Source: an uncultured Alphaproteobacteria bacterium (GTDB lineage: Bacteria; Pseudomonadota; Alphaproteobacteria; RF32; CAG-239). From it: DNA of 52,078 bases. The translations under genes and the position numbers were made by a program. Within the stretch, counting starts at the first letter, position 1. The number at the start of each line of letters is the position of its first letter. Shown piece after piece: positions 26,395-37,913 of the stretch. Location of the stretch: the NCBI GenBank assembly GCA_944390315.1, contig CALXPO010000020.1:1-52078 (forward strand), written 5' to 3'. The notes beneath the pieces are model-generated. The model worked only from the letters and a program-made list of their open reading frames with translations. It was not told where the DNA came from and did not search any database.

Positions 26395-26482
26395 CTATAC
26401 TCCAACCATAATCAAATTTTCACTTTACTTTCTTAAATCATAGCTTAGATTATATTAAAAAGTATTAAAGAAAGGAATAAAA

Positions 26483-27040
26483 ATGAATAAAATAATCACA
26501 ATCTCTGCTGTCGTTTTATCTTGCGGAATTTGCACCAAAACTGCTCAAGCTATCGAAAACAATTATCGCCCATATCTGGCTGTCGGCTATACCTATGCTG
26601 ACACTTATCAGAAAGCGGCGCACAGTTATAATAATGCCGCTACGATTAATCTGGGATCAGTATATAACCCCTATTTCGGAACGGAATTGTTTTATCAATA
26701 TTCTGATAAACACAAATTTCATAATCAAAATGAACTTAAAAATACTCAATTCCAAGCCTATGGTCTTGACATGATGGGGTATCTTCCCCTTGGCTGTGAA
26801 CAACGTTTTGCCCCGACAATTACCGCCGGTATCGGAGAATATACGTTTGAACATCATTACAACAACTCCTCAAAAAATAAAGATCATGGTTGGGGATATC
26901 GTTTCGGCGGCGGCATTACCTACTTGCTCAATGATAATTGGGGACTAAGAGCCATTGCACGTTATATCAAACTTGACGGCGTCAAAAAGACCGACCACAT
27001 GAACGAATATCTTTTCAGTATTCGCTATACCTTTAATTAA
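26483..27040 (+). CDS. Small outer-membrane beta-barrel protein
   Basis: A 185-residue exported protein. The 23-residue signal peptide ends TAQA, and the mature part (about 162 residues) alternates polar and hydrophobic residues in strands such as YLAVGYTYAD, GTELFYQYSD, GYRFGGGITYLL and LRAIARYIKL. It ends in Asn after YTF. This matches eight-stranded OmpA/opacity-like barrels. The exact role (porin, adhesin or immunogenic OMP) is not readable. AAAGGAA is the ribosome binding site. Two terminators follow. Confidence 0.8.
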   Translation: MNKIITISAVVLSCGICTKTAQAIENNYRPYLAVGYTYADTYQKAAHSYNNAATINLGSVYNPYFGTELFYQYSDKHKFHNQNELKNTQFQAYGLDMMGYLPLGCEQRFAPTITAGIGEYTFEHHYNNSSKNKDHGWGYRFGGGITYLLNDNWGLRAIARYIKLDGVKKTDHMNEYLFSIRYTFN

Positions 27041-27096
27041 ACGATTTGAATGCGTTTATCGGCACGAAACAGCATTGTTTCGGCACTTTATCATTC

Positions 27097-27120
27097 AACC
27101 CCGAGTAAACTCGGGGTTTT
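27097..27120 (+). terminator. Intrinsic terminator after the OMP gene
   Basis: A GC-rich 7-bp stem CCCCGAG/CTCGGGG with a TAAA loop is flanked by AA and TTTT and lies about 60 bases past the stop codon. Confidence 0.85.
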
Positions 27121-27136
27121 CTGTAAGGCAACTAAT

Positions 27137-27168
27137 AAAAATATACCCCTTTTCAGGGGTATATTTTT
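27137..27168. terminator. Bidirectional intrinsic terminator between convergent genes
   Basis: A perfect 14-bp stem, AAAAATATACCCCT (27137-27150) with AGGGGTATATTTTT (27155-27168), has a TTTC loop. A and T runs on both sides let it work for the plus-strand OMP gene and for the minus-strand gene ending at 27217. Confidence 0.9.
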
Positions 27169-27216
27169 AGTCTTCAAAGGATAAGAGGGGAAAGAATGTA
27201 TCCTTTGATATAAATC

Positions 27217-27492
27217 TTATTCATTTGTCATAACTTCTTCTTCAGAAATATCCTCTTCAACCATCATTCCGCCCGTATTGCTCGATGACGGCATTGCATT
27301 ACTATCTGCATCATTTGGGGCAGAATTTGTCATCTGATTATCTATCGGCATGACTTCGACATTACCTTCACCATAAACTTCCTGAACTTGTAATGTTCCG
27401 TCTTGATTATCATTTTGGTTGCTATCTTGGGCTCTTGCATTGACAGAAAACAAAACTGTTGCTGCCAATAATAACATATATGTTCTTTTCAT
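27217..27492 (-). CDS. Small acidic secreted protein of unknown function
   Basis: A 91-residue protein with a clear signal peptide (MKRTYMLLLAATVLFSVNARA, cleavage after residue 21). The mature 70 residues are low-complexity, rich in Asn, Asp, Glu and Ser, and end EEDISEEEVMTNE. No domain is recognised and the protein is probably intrinsically disordered in the periplasm. A good AAGGAAG ribosome binding site precedes the ATG on the minus strand. It is separated from atpC by about 100 bp and is probably its own unit. Confidence 0.7.
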   Translation of the reverse strand: MKRTYMLLLAATVLFSVNARAQDSNQNDNQDGTLQVQEVYGEGNVEVMPIDNQMTNSAPNDADSNAMPSSSNTGGMMVEEDISEEEVMTNE

Positions 27493-27597
27493 ATCTTCTT
27501 CCTTCTGTTATTTTATTCATCTAACATATTGTTATTAATTGTGCCGTATTCAATAGATATTGCGTTTATATAACCGATGTTTCCTTTCAAAACCATT

Positions 27598-27969
27598 TTA
27601 CGCAAAAGCTGACAAATCATCACATATCGCCTGATAAAACTTTTGTTCCTTTTCATCAGTACAGATATTTAATCTCTCTTGTGCTTCAGCCAAACTAATT
27701 TCTTTTTTTAATAAAATATACTCCGAAGATACATTGCATTGGTTATTTGCTATTTCCGCTATGCCTTCCGATACGTATATCTTTTCACACACGTTATCCG
27801 GACTATCCATCAACTTGATGACGCCGGGATTTAAATAGACCAAACTCGGCGCACGCCCATTGATGACTGTGAGATTATCTCGAACTGTCGGTAATACGAT
27901 TCCCCAATATTCCCCTCGTCTCACAACCTTTTCAGGCTTGCTTAAAACAAATTTGACTTTTTCAGACAT
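27598..27969 (-). CDS. atpC: F1Fo ATP synthase epsilon subunit
   Basis: A 123-residue protein. The N-terminal beta-sandwich (KVKFVLSKPEKVVRRGEY, then APSLVYLNPGVIKL) and YVSEGIAEI match the epsilon family, but it is divergent and somewhat short. The expected IVTPEG-type start is replaced by FVLSKPE. The identity is secured by its place as the last gene of atpHAGDC, 1 bp after atpD. It links rotation of the central stalk to catalysis and can inhibit ATP hydrolysis. Confidence 0.88.
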   Translation of the reverse strand: MSEKVKFVLSKPEKVVRRGEYWGIVLPTVRDNLTVINGRAPSLVYLNPGVIKLMDSPDNVCEKIYVSEGIAEIANNQCNVSSEYILLKKEISLAEAQERLNICTDEKEQKFYQAICDDLSAFA

Positions 27970-27970
27970 A

Positions 27971-30335
<2,365 letters not shown>

Positions 30336-30349
30336 ATCAAATTGCTTTC

Positions 30350-31903
30350 CTATGCTGCTTTTGTTTGGCCTTGTTTAAGATATGCTTCACTAAAAGATTG
30401 ATAAAACTCGCCTATTTTTTTATCCAAATCTTCCGCGATAATTTTTTCCTCATTTATCCGGCGCAAAAATTCTTCATGCGAATTTCTTATCTCTTCCAAT
30501 GCTTTAGAAACAAAATCAGATACTTGCGACACTTGCATATTATCAAGATATCCTCTGACGCCGGCATATATGGCCAAAACTTCTTCCGCGACGGGCATGG
30601 GGTGGTATACCGGCTGTTTTAATAATTCCGTCAGACGTTCGCCTCGTGAAATCATTTGCTTGGTAGATGCATCCATATCTGAGGCAAATTTTGCAAAAGA
30701 TGCCATTTCACGATATTGCGCCAAATCCAATTTTATTTTTCCGGCTACTTGCTTCATGGCCTTAATTTGGGCTGCCGAACCGACACGACTTACGGAAATA
30801 CCGACATTAACCGCCGGACGCACGCCTTGATAAAACAAAGAAGTCTCCAAGAATATCTGTCCATCGGTAATGGAAATGACGTTGGTCGGAATATAAGCGG
30901 AAACATCACCCGCCTGTGTTTCGATAACCGGCAACGCCGTCAAAGACCCTGCCCCGTTTTCATCGCTCATTTTGGCTGCTCTTTCCAGCAAGCGTGAATG
31001 CAAATAAAACACATCTCCCGGATAAGCCTCTCGCCCGGGCGGACGACGAAGCAATAACGACATTTGTCTGTATGCCGTTGCTTGTTTTGACAAATCGTCA
31101 TAAAAAATCACGGCATGCATTCCGTTATCACGAAAATATTCTCCCATTGCACATCCCGAATATGGTGCAATAAACTGCATCGGAGCGGCATCAGAAGCCG
31201 TTGCCGCAACAACGATTGTATAATCCATGGCGCCATAATCTTTTAGTGTCTTTACAACTTGCGCTACGGTCGAGCGTTTTTGCCCTATTGCAACATAAAT
31301 ACAAAACAGTTTTTCTTTATCATTTTGAGCGGCATCATTCATTTGCTTTTGATTAATGATGGTATCCAAAATGATTGAAGTTTTTCCCGTCTGTCGATCA
31401 CCGATAATCAATTCACGTTGACCACGGCCTATCGGGATTAACGCATCTATGATTTTTAGTCCTGTTTGTACAGGTTCATGAACACTTCGACGGGCAATAA
31501 TTCCGGGGGCTTTTATATCAGAATCGCTATATTTTTCTGCCTGAATATCTCCCAAACCATCAATAGGCTCACCCAAAGCATCGACAACTCTGCCAAGCAA
31601 GGCCTTGCCTACGGGAACACTTACAATTCTGTCTGTACGTTTGACGATATCACCTTCTTTTATGCCCTCATCAGAACCAAACAAAACAACGCCGACATTA
31701 TCTTCTTCCAAGTTAAGTGCCATTCCTTTTACACCGTTGGCAAACTCTACCATTTCATTGTAACGAACATTGTCTAATCCATAAACTCTGGCAATACCGT
31801 CGCCCACGGACAGAACACGACCGATTTCGCTGACATCGGCTTTTGCATCTGTTTGCGCAATTTTTGCTTCCAAAATCGTGGAGATTTCACTTGCACCTGA
31901 CAT
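30350..31903 (-). CDS. atpA: F1Fo ATP synthase alpha subunit
   Basis: The non-catalytic nucleotide-binding subunit of F1, 517 residues. The P-loop [10 protein letters not shown] is near residue 170, followed by [15 protein letters not shown]. The ATP-synthase signature [17 protein letters not shown] lies near 365-380. A helix-rich C-terminus follows. The gene starts 1 bp after atpH, so translation is tightly coupled. Confidence 0.98.
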   Translation of the reverse strand: MSGASEISTILEAKIAQTDAKADVSEIGRVLSVGDGIARVYGLDNVRYNEMVEFANGVKGMALNLEEDNVGVVLFGSDEGIKEGDIVKRTDRIVSVPVGKALLGRVVDALGEPIDGLGDIQAEKYSDSDIKAPGIIARRSVHEPVQTGLKIIDALIPIGRGQRELIIGDRQTGKTSIILDTIINQKQMNDAAQNDKEKLFCIYVAIGQKRSTVAQVVKTLKDYGAMDYTIVVAATASDAAPMQFIAPYSGCAMGEYFRDNGMHAVIFYDDLSKQATAYRQMSLLLRRPPGREAYPGDVFYLHSRLLERAAKMSDENGAGSLTALPVIETQAGDVSAYIPTNVISITDGQIFLETSLFYQGVRPAVNVGISVSRVGSAAQIKAMKQVAGKIKLDLAQYREMASFAKFASDMDASTKQMISRGERLTELLKQPVYHPMPVAEEVLAIYAGVRGYLDNMQVSQVSDFVSKALEEIRNSHEEFLRRINEEKIIAEDLDKKIGEFYQSFSEAYLKQGQTKAA

Positions 31904-31904
31904 C

Positions 31905-32459
31905 TCACTTATTTCCTTTCATCAGATCTTTCAGTTTTTCGAGCTTTCCTTTGACAGAATCGTCAAGCATGATTGAGCCGTATTCTATCAATAATCCGCC
32001 CAAAAGTTCAGGTTCTATTTTATAATTAATCACAACTTTCTTATTTAGCCATTTTTCAAGAGCGGTTCGTAAATTTTGATTTTGTTCTCGGTCCAGTTCC
32101 ACCGCACTTTTAACGGATACCTCTGCTATATTGTTGGCAATATTATAGAGCTTAATATAATCCTTGAAAATAAAAGACAAAAGATTCAAACGACCGTTAA
32201 CGGCAATTTCATTTAATGCATTTACCGTAACACGACATAAGCCCAGCGCCGTCCCTATTTCATTTATTGCTTCTTGCTTGACTGTTCCGCTCCATAATGG
32301 ATTGGTAAGCATATTCATAATATGAGAATCTTGTGAGAGTGCCTCTTGCAAGTTTCTAACATCTGCAAGCACTTTTTCTTCTTCATTTGTCTTATGTGCA
32401 GCTTCATACATAGCTGAGGCATAAGATAATGATATTTTATTTTTTTCACTATTTTTCAT
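31905..32459 (-). CDS. atpH: F1Fo ATP synthase delta subunit
   Basis: The peripheral-stalk connector (OSCP-like), 184 residues. The N-terminal helical domain starts [13 protein letters not shown], the bacterial delta pattern (YA.ALFE-like). The C-terminal [35 protein letters not shown] is the delta signature region. It is the first gene of the F1 operon; Fo genes are not in the window, as is usual in Alphaproteobacteria, where F1 and Fo operons are separate. The gap to priA is 86 bp, with AT-rich promoter-like sequence. Confidence 0.95.
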   Translation of the reverse strand: MKNSEKNKISLSYASAMYEAAHKTNEEEKVLADVRNLQEALSQDSHIMNMLTNPLWSGTVKQEAINEIGTALGLCRVTVNALNEIAVNGRLNLLSFIFKDYIKLYNIANNIAEVSVKSAVELDREQNQNLRTALEKWLNKKVVINYKIEPELLGGLLIEYGSIMLDDSVKGKLEKLKDLMKGNK

Positions 32460-32545
32460 CTCTTTCTCACATCCGTTGCCATAGTATATATTATCTATTT
32501 CTTTTTTATTAACAACTTCCTTCTCAAATTTGTATATAATATTTT

Positions 32546-34717
32546 TTACATAAATGAATACGGGTCAATATCTACAACAACACGTACTTTAGAGGGAACT
32601 TTTACTTTCTGCAACCAAGTTTTTACGACTTCTTGAATTTTTATCGTTTTATCCGTTTTAAGCAATAACCTATATCGATAGCGATTACGGAGCATAAAAA
32701 TAGGTGCCGGTGCCGGTCCCAAAACAGAAATTTTGTCCGTTTGCGGAGCTGCCTTTCCTAAATCGTTAGCTGTTTTTTCCGTTAAGGTTTGGCTTTCTCC
32801 CGAAACTATAATCGCCGCCAGTTTTCCAAATGGCGGAAGTTTAAGCATTTTTCTGGTTTGTTTTTCAATTTCCAAAAAACGATTGCGATCATTATTGACC
32901 AACGCCTGCAATACGGCATTTTCGGGATATAAAGTCTGTATATACACTTCTCCGCTTTTTTCGGCACGTCCGGCACGTCCGGCAACTTGTGACAATAGTT
33001 GATACGTTTGTTCCGTTGCTCGCAAATCGCTTCCCATCAATCCTAAGTCTGCATCAACAATCCCGACCAAAGTCAGTTCCGGAAAATGGTGACCTTTGGC
33101 TAATATCTGCGTCCCGATAATAATATCAAGTTCTCTTTTTTCCATTTTATCAAAAATATCCGATACTTCTTTCAGACTTGAGGTAATATCGCTTGATAAA
33201 ATCGCCGTTCTGGCATTGGGAAAACGATAATTTATTTCTTCGGCAATACGTTCTACCCCTGGACCGCATGAGGTCAATCCATCCGGAGAACCACAATCCG
33301 GACAAACTGCCGGACGCGCCGTCATATATCCGCAGTGATGGCATATCAAACGGTTTGAACTTTTGTGCTCAGCCAACCAAGCCGTACAATTCGGACATTG
33401 TATTCGATAACCGCAATCGCGGCATATCACCAAAGGTGCATAACCGCGGCGATTAAGAAATAACATTGACTGTTCGCCTTTATCCAAATTATTTTTTATG
33501 GCCTCAACCAACGTTGGTGCCAACCATGATGGTCCCCAGCTCCCTTTTTGCGGTTTATCTTTTTTAAGATCAATAATCTTTAATTCGGGCAGTTTGGCAT
33601 TGGCAAAACGATGCGTCAGCCGAACAACATCATATTTTCCGTTTTCAACATTGACTACGGTTTCCAAGTCGGGAGTCGCCGTTGACAAGATTAGCGGAAA
33701 TTGTTCCAGTTTTGCTCTCATTACTGCCATGTCGCGGCATTGATAATTGACCATATCTTCTTGTTTGAATGAGTGGTCGTGACTTTCGTCGATAACAATC
33801 AGCCCTAAATCAGCATAAGGCAAGAACAGGGCCGAACGCGCTCCGACGATAACCTGAACCTGTCCTTGAGATACGGCTCTCCATGTTTCGGCTCGTTCCA
33901 ATTGTCCCAACCCAGAGTGCCAACAAGCCGGTTTGACGCCAAATCTTTTTTCAAAACGGCTTAACCATTGAGTTGTTAATGAAATCTCCGGCACCAAAAT
34001 AAGAACTTGTCGTCCTTTTTTAAGTACGGCTGCGGCGGCTTCAAAATAAACTTCGGTTTTGCCGCTGCCGGTGACACCGTCTATTAAAGTTACGGAAAAA
34101 CCGAGTTCGGTTTTAGCGACTAATTCATCGGCTGCGGCTTGTTGTTCTGCTGTCAAATTAACTTTTTGAAAATCGGGTTTCGGCAGCTCGAAAACTTTGT
34201 TCTTTTCTTTAATTATGGGTTCTAAGATTTTGTTTTCTATTAAAGTATTGACAACTCCAACGCCGCATCCTGCTCCCTTGCATATCTCCGATTTCGAATA
34301 AGGACCATGCTTCAACAAATCCATAACCTGCCATCTGGCATCCGAATTTTTAAGTTTGGCTTCTGCCAAAGTTTTGCCGCTGAGTTTATAAAGTGTCATC
34401 GTTTTCGGATCGTCAAATGCCTGCTTGACGCTAATGACCATTTTAAGTACTAATCCAAGCGGTGCACAGTTATATGCTGCCGTAAATTCAACCAACTTTC
34501 TTAATTCTGGTCGAACAGGCGGTAAGTTAAAACTCTCTATAATCGGTTTTATCTTCTTTTTATCCAAAGCCGTACTTTGACCATGTTTCCAAACAACGCC
34601 GATTTGTTCTTCTTTACCGAACGGAACACGTACAATTGTACCCAAGGGTAAATTTTCTTCACTCTCGTAATCAAACAAATCATTAAACGGCAGTGGTAAT
34701 AAAATCCCGACAATCAT
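32546..34717 (-). CDS. priA: Primosomal protein N' (PriA helicase)
   Basis: A 3'-5' helicase that reloads the replisome at stalled forks. At 723 residues it is full length. A 3'-DNA-binding N-terminal domain precedes the helicase core with Walker A GVTGSGKTEVYF (Lys220) and a DESH box (VIDESHDHSFKQ) where most PriA proteins have DEEH. The zinc region contains four CxxC pairs: CRDC, CPNC, CHHC and CPDC. GTQILAKGHHFPELTLVG and QVAGRAGRA are typical of helicase lobe 2. PriA directly upstream of atpH is a conserved alphaproteobacterial order. Confidence 0.96.
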   Translation of the reverse strand: MIVGILLPLPFNDLFDYESEENLPLGTIVRVPFGKEEQIGVVWKHGQSTALDKKKIKPIIESFNLPPVRPELRKLVEFTAAYNCAPLGLVLKMVISVKQAFDDPKTMTLYKLSGKTLAEAKLKNSDARWQVMDLLKHGPYSKSEICKGAGCGVGVVNTLIENKILEPIIKEKNKVFELPKPDFQKVNLTAEQQAAADELVAKTELGFSVTLIDGVTGSGKTEVYFEAAAAVLKKGRQVLILVPEISLTTQWLSRFEKRFGVKPACWHSGLGQLERAETWRAVSQGQVQVIVGARSALFLPYADLGLIVIDESHDHSFKQEDMVNYQCRDMAVMRAKLEQFPLILSTATPDLETVVNVENGKYDVVRLTHRFANAKLPELKIIDLKKDKPQKGSWGPSWLAPTLVEAIKNNLDKGEQSMLFLNRRGYAPLVICRDCGYRIQCPNCTAWLAEHKSSNRLICHHCGYMTARPAVCPDCGSPDGLTSCGPGVERIAEEINYRFPNARTAILSSDITSSLKEVSDIFDKMEKRELDIIIGTQILAKGHHFPELTLVGIVDADLGLMGSDLRATEQTYQLLSQVAGRAGRAEKSGEVYIQTLYPENAVLQALVNNDRNRFLEIEKQTRKMLKLPPFGKLAAIIVSGESQTLTEKTANDLGKAAPQTDKISVLGPAPAPIFMLRNRYRYRLLLKTDKTIKIQEVVKTWLQKVKVPSKVRVVVDIDPYSFM

Positions 34718-34834
34718 CTTATATTTGACTTTTTATATTCAGTTTCTTTTCATTGTATATACCAAACAAATATATTTTCATATAAAAAAATATTTTTATC
34801 CTACTGTGTCTTATTGCGATTGTGATATTTTTTG

Positions 34835-34872
34835 CAAAAAAAATCCCGTGTGCCTGCAAAGCAAACGGGATT
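34835..34872 (-). terminator. Intrinsic terminator after the 75-residue hypothetical
   Basis: Stem AATCCCGT (34842-34849)/ACGGGATT (34865-34872) encloses a 15-base loop. On the minus strand it continues into a run of Ts (plus-strand As 34835-34843). Confidence 0.85.
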
Positions 34873-34886
34873 GAAACAATGGGAAC

Positions 34887-35114
34887 TTATTTTGTCATGA
34901 CAATTTCCCCGGAATAAGGAGAGCCTTCTATCCTTACGCTATCTCCAACCTTAAGCAGCATCAGACGTTCTCCGTCTTTAGGGTATTCAAAAATTCTATG
35001 AATACTTCCCTCAAGCATTATCAGATTGCGGCTTATAATTCTACCGGTCTCGGGGTCGGTATATATAACAAACTGAGCCCGAACCACTTTGTACCATTTA
35101 GCTGTTGTTTCCAT
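34887..35114 (-). CDS. Hypothetical 75-residue protein
   Basis: I recognise no family. The protein is small and mixed charge, without a signal peptide or membrane segment. Patterns such as VGDSVRIEGSPYSGEIVMTK at the C-terminus look like strands of a small beta barrel, and the gene has a clean terminator. It stands alone between priA and xerC on the minus strand, about 170 bp from priA. Annotated as real because of the terminator and balanced composition; the function is unknown. Confidence 0.6.
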   Translation of the reverse strand: METTAKWYKVVRAQFVIYTDPETGRIISRNLIMLEGSIHRIFEYPKDGERLMLLKVGDSVRIEGSPYSGEIVMTK

Positions 35115-35229
35115 AGACTCTGACTTTATTTAATAATTGGAATAATTATGATATCTGGGGCTGAGTATAGTCTTTATTTATTTCGTTTGTCAATTTGACT
35201 TTACAAAATATTAAACATCGGTTGATAAA

Positions 35230-36195
35230 ATGGATTACACTATGAAAGAAGAAATAAAATTTGAAACCGACGCCATCTTGGGAGAAATTATTAAAAGCTG
35301 GCAGCAATGGTTATTAAATGAAAAACGCTATTCTCCGCATACGGTTGACGCCTATTTACGGGATTTGTCATTTTTTGTAGCTTTTTTTGCCGCTCAAGAT
35401 GATATTGCGCCAACACACAAACTGACACTCGGCGCTCTCAAAAAACTGGATATTCGTTACTTTCGCAGCTTTGTAAGTTATCGTCGCACCAAAAATTTGG
35501 AAAAAAGCTCCATTGCCCGCGAACTATCATCTATCCGCAACTTCTTTCACTGGCTTGAAAAACAAGATTTACTTAAAAATCCGGCAATCTCCATCTTATC
35601 TTCACCACGTAAAAACAAAGTATTGCCCAAAGCTCTGGGGATTGAAGATGCCTTATTACTTATTGACGAAGCTGCCAAAGAAGAAAAAGAAGATTGGCAA
35701 AACCTGCGCGATAAGGCCGTATTTTCTCTCCTGTACGGATGCGGATTACGTATATCCGAGGCTTTATCAATCACTAAGCAAGATTTGCAAAATCAAAATT
35801 TTATTGCTATCCGCGGAAAAGGAAATAAAGAACGCATTGTTCCTATGTTGCCTGTTGTCCTCAAACGAATCGATGATTACATAGCCGCCTGTCCTTACGG
35901 TATCCGAGATGACGAACCTCTGTTTTTAGGCGCCCGCGGCGGCACGCTTAATCCGCGAATTGTTCAAAGACAAATGGAAAAAATCAGAAATCTGATGCAG
36001 CTTCCCAATAACTTGACACCTCACAGTCTGCGCCACTCCTTTGCCACACATCTGCTTGCGGCCGGTACCGATTTGCGCTCCATTCAGGAACTGCTCGGAC
36101 ATGCCTCTCTCTCAACTACTCAACGCTATACCGAAGTCGAAATTTCGACATTACAAAAAGAATATGAAAAAGCCGATTTATTCAATGAAAAATGA
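35230..36195 (+). CDS. xerC: Tyrosine recombinase XerC
   Basis: A site-specific recombinase that resolves chromosome dimers at dif together with XerD. The N-terminal SAM-like core-binding domain (about 20-115) is followed by the catalytic domain with all key residues: Arg174 (GLRISEAL), Lys197 (RGKGNKER), His265 and Arg268 (HSLRHSFATHLL), His291 (LGHASLSTTQRYT) and Tyr300. At 321 residues with these motifs it is XerC-like rather than a phage integrase. No dif site was recognised nearby. The start is uncertain: ATG 35230 has no good ribosome binding site, and ATG 35242 is possible. Confidence 0.9.
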   Translation: MDYTMKEEIKFETDAILGEIIKSWQQWLLNEKRYSPHTVDAYLRDLSFFVAFFAAQDDIAPTHKLTLGALKKLDIRYFRSFVSYRRTKNLEKSSIARELSSIRNFFHWLEKQDLLKNPAISILSSPRKNKVLPKALGIEDALLLIDEAAKEEKEDWQNLRDKAVFSLLYGCGLRISEALSITKQDLQNQNFIAIRGKGNKERIVPMLPVVLKRIDDYIAACPYGIRDDEPLFLGARGGTLNPRIVQRQMEKIRNLMQLPNNLTPHSLRHSFATHLLAAGTDLRSIQELLGHASLSTTQRYTEVEISTLQKEYEKADLFNEK

Positions 36196-36274
36196 AATCG
36201 GACTTTTTAATTATTGACGAAAATTTTTTCTTGCGCTACCCTTTGCTTAGATTGATATTGTGGGGTTATTTAAT

Positions 36275-37903
36275 ATGAAAATTAGTGAATTTGACATAAA
36301 TCGTGCCGACGGTAAAATTTTGGTCAGCGATATCCGATTGGATACCGGTGTTTTGGAGCGTGGTCACAAATTAACCAAAGAAGATATCTTGTATCTTAAA
36401 ATGATGGGAATTAAAAAAATTACCGCCGCTGAAGTCGGCGTTGCCGATATTGTCGCCGAAAATGCTTTATCTAATATAGCTCCACGTTTATGCGGTAAAA
36501 ATGTCGAATATGTCTCCCCTACCCGCAGTATATGCAAAATTGTCGCCGCTCAAGACGGCATTTTCATCTGTCAGGAAAATAGAATTGCTAAGTTTAACCG
36601 AATGTCTGCAAAAGTTATTCTTAATACCATTGCCCCCTATCAAAATGTTAAGAAAAACGACATTATCGCAACTTTATCCGTCATTCCTCCTTTTCTGGAA
36701 GAAGATGTGATTGAAAATCTTGATTTTAAATTGTCAGGCAACGAACCCTTGCTGGCCATTGAAGAAACACAGCCCGAACAAGCCGCCATTATCTACACAA
36801 AATTCTATGATGACGAACAAGAAAATGAACATTTTGCAGCAATTATACGCAAAATGATTGCAAATTATACCCCTCTCGGCGTAGAATTTAATGCCGAATA
36901 TTATTGTCCTCACACCGTAGATGGAATTGCTGATGCCGTTGCCCATGCCGCAAGTCGGCACAAAATTATAATGCTTTTGTCGGCATTGCCCACATCTCAC
37001 CCCAAAGATACTATTCCGCAAGCTCTCAACACCATTATTGATACCATGGTTTGTGATCATATTCCGCAAACGGATGCTTCAGACTTAATTATTGCCACAA
37101 AACGCGATGCCAAAATTATTAATATTCCCTATAACTACGCTGAAACAGACTCTTATTTAACTGATTTATTTGTTCGTATTGCCGTAAAAAAAGAAAAAAT
37201 CTCGCAAACAGATTTTGCTTTCAAACGAAATATTTTTATAGACAAACAAATTCTTTCTCCGCAAGAAACAGCAAATATTGTTGCACCGCAAAAAAAGAAT
37301 AAAAAAGATCCTACGATTGCCGCTGTTATCTTAGCTGCAGGAATCAGTTCTCGTGCCAGACGTAACAAATTAATGGTCAAAGTTGACGGCAAACCGTTAT
37401 TTTTGAAAGCCGTCGAAGCCGCTATGCGTTCAAAAGCCTCCCCAATATTTGTGGTTACAGGTTACGAAGCAGAGGCTTTAGAAGAACATTTGGAAAATAT
37501 TGATATTAATATTTTGCGTAACCATGATTACGCTTCAGGTGTTAAAACTTCCATCCGTTTGGGATTAAAGTCCGTTCCTTCGTCTTGTGACGGAGCTTTG
37601 CTTATTCCTGCCGATATGCCCAATATCACAGCTGAATATTTGGATAAAATGATTAAATCTTTCGATAAAAAGAAAGAGCGTCAATTGGTTGTTTCTACCC
37701 ACAGCGGACACAGATATAACCCTGTCCTATGGAGCAGTGAGCTCTACTCTATGGCCGACCTTGCACCCGAAGATACGCATTTAAGACAAGTTTTTTTGGA
37801 ACACTCTGATTATATAAAATTAGTTGAAGCCAGTCCGGATATTTGCTTTGATGTAAACTTCCCGAATGATTTGGAGATTTTGACCAAAAGTAACGAGCAA
37901 TAA
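36275..37903 (+). CDS. Molybdopterin-binding and NTP-transferase (MobA/MocA-like) fusion protein
   Basis: The ATG at 36275, 9 bases after a GGGG run, gives 542 residues; an in-frame GTG at 36260 is less likely. The N-terminal half (1 to about 330) resembles the MoeA/MogA-type molybdopterin-binding region (LVSDIRLDTGVLERGHKLTKEDILYL; later KIIMLLSALPTS). The C-terminal half is a nucleotidyltransferase with AAVILAAGISSRARRNKL, DGALLIPADMP and a terminal DVNFPNDLE. Similar alphaproteobacterial fusions attach CMP or GMP to the molybdenum cofactor, as MocA and MobA do. No other molybdenum-cofactor gene is in the window, so the exact reaction is inferred. Confidence 0.82.
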   Translation: MKISEFDINRADGKILVSDIRLDTGVLERGHKLTKEDILYLKMMGIKKITAAEVGVADIVAENALSNIAPRLCGKNVEYVSPTRSICKIVAAQDGIFICQENRIAKFNRMSAKVILNTIAPYQNVKKNDIIATLSVIPPFLEEDVIENLDFKLSGNEPLLAIEETQPEQAAIIYTKFYDDEQENEHFAAIIRKMIANYTPLGVEFNAEYYCPHTVDGIADAVAHAASRHKIIMLLSALPTSHPKDTIPQALNTIIDTMVCDHIPQTDASDLIIATKRDAKIINIPYNYAETDSYLTDLFVRIAVKKEKISQTDFAFKRNIFIDKQILSPQETANIVAPQKKNKKDPTIAAVILAAGISSRARRNKLMVKVDGKPLFLKAVEAAMRSKASPIFVVTGYEAEALEEHLENIDINILRNHDYASGVKTSIRLGLKSVPSSCDGALLIPADMPNITAEYLDKMIKSFDKKKERQLVVSTHSGHRYNPVLWSSELYSMADLAPEDTHLRQVFLEHSDYIKLVEASPDICFDVNFPNDLEILTKSNEQ

Positions 37904-37913
37904 GCTCTTTTTA

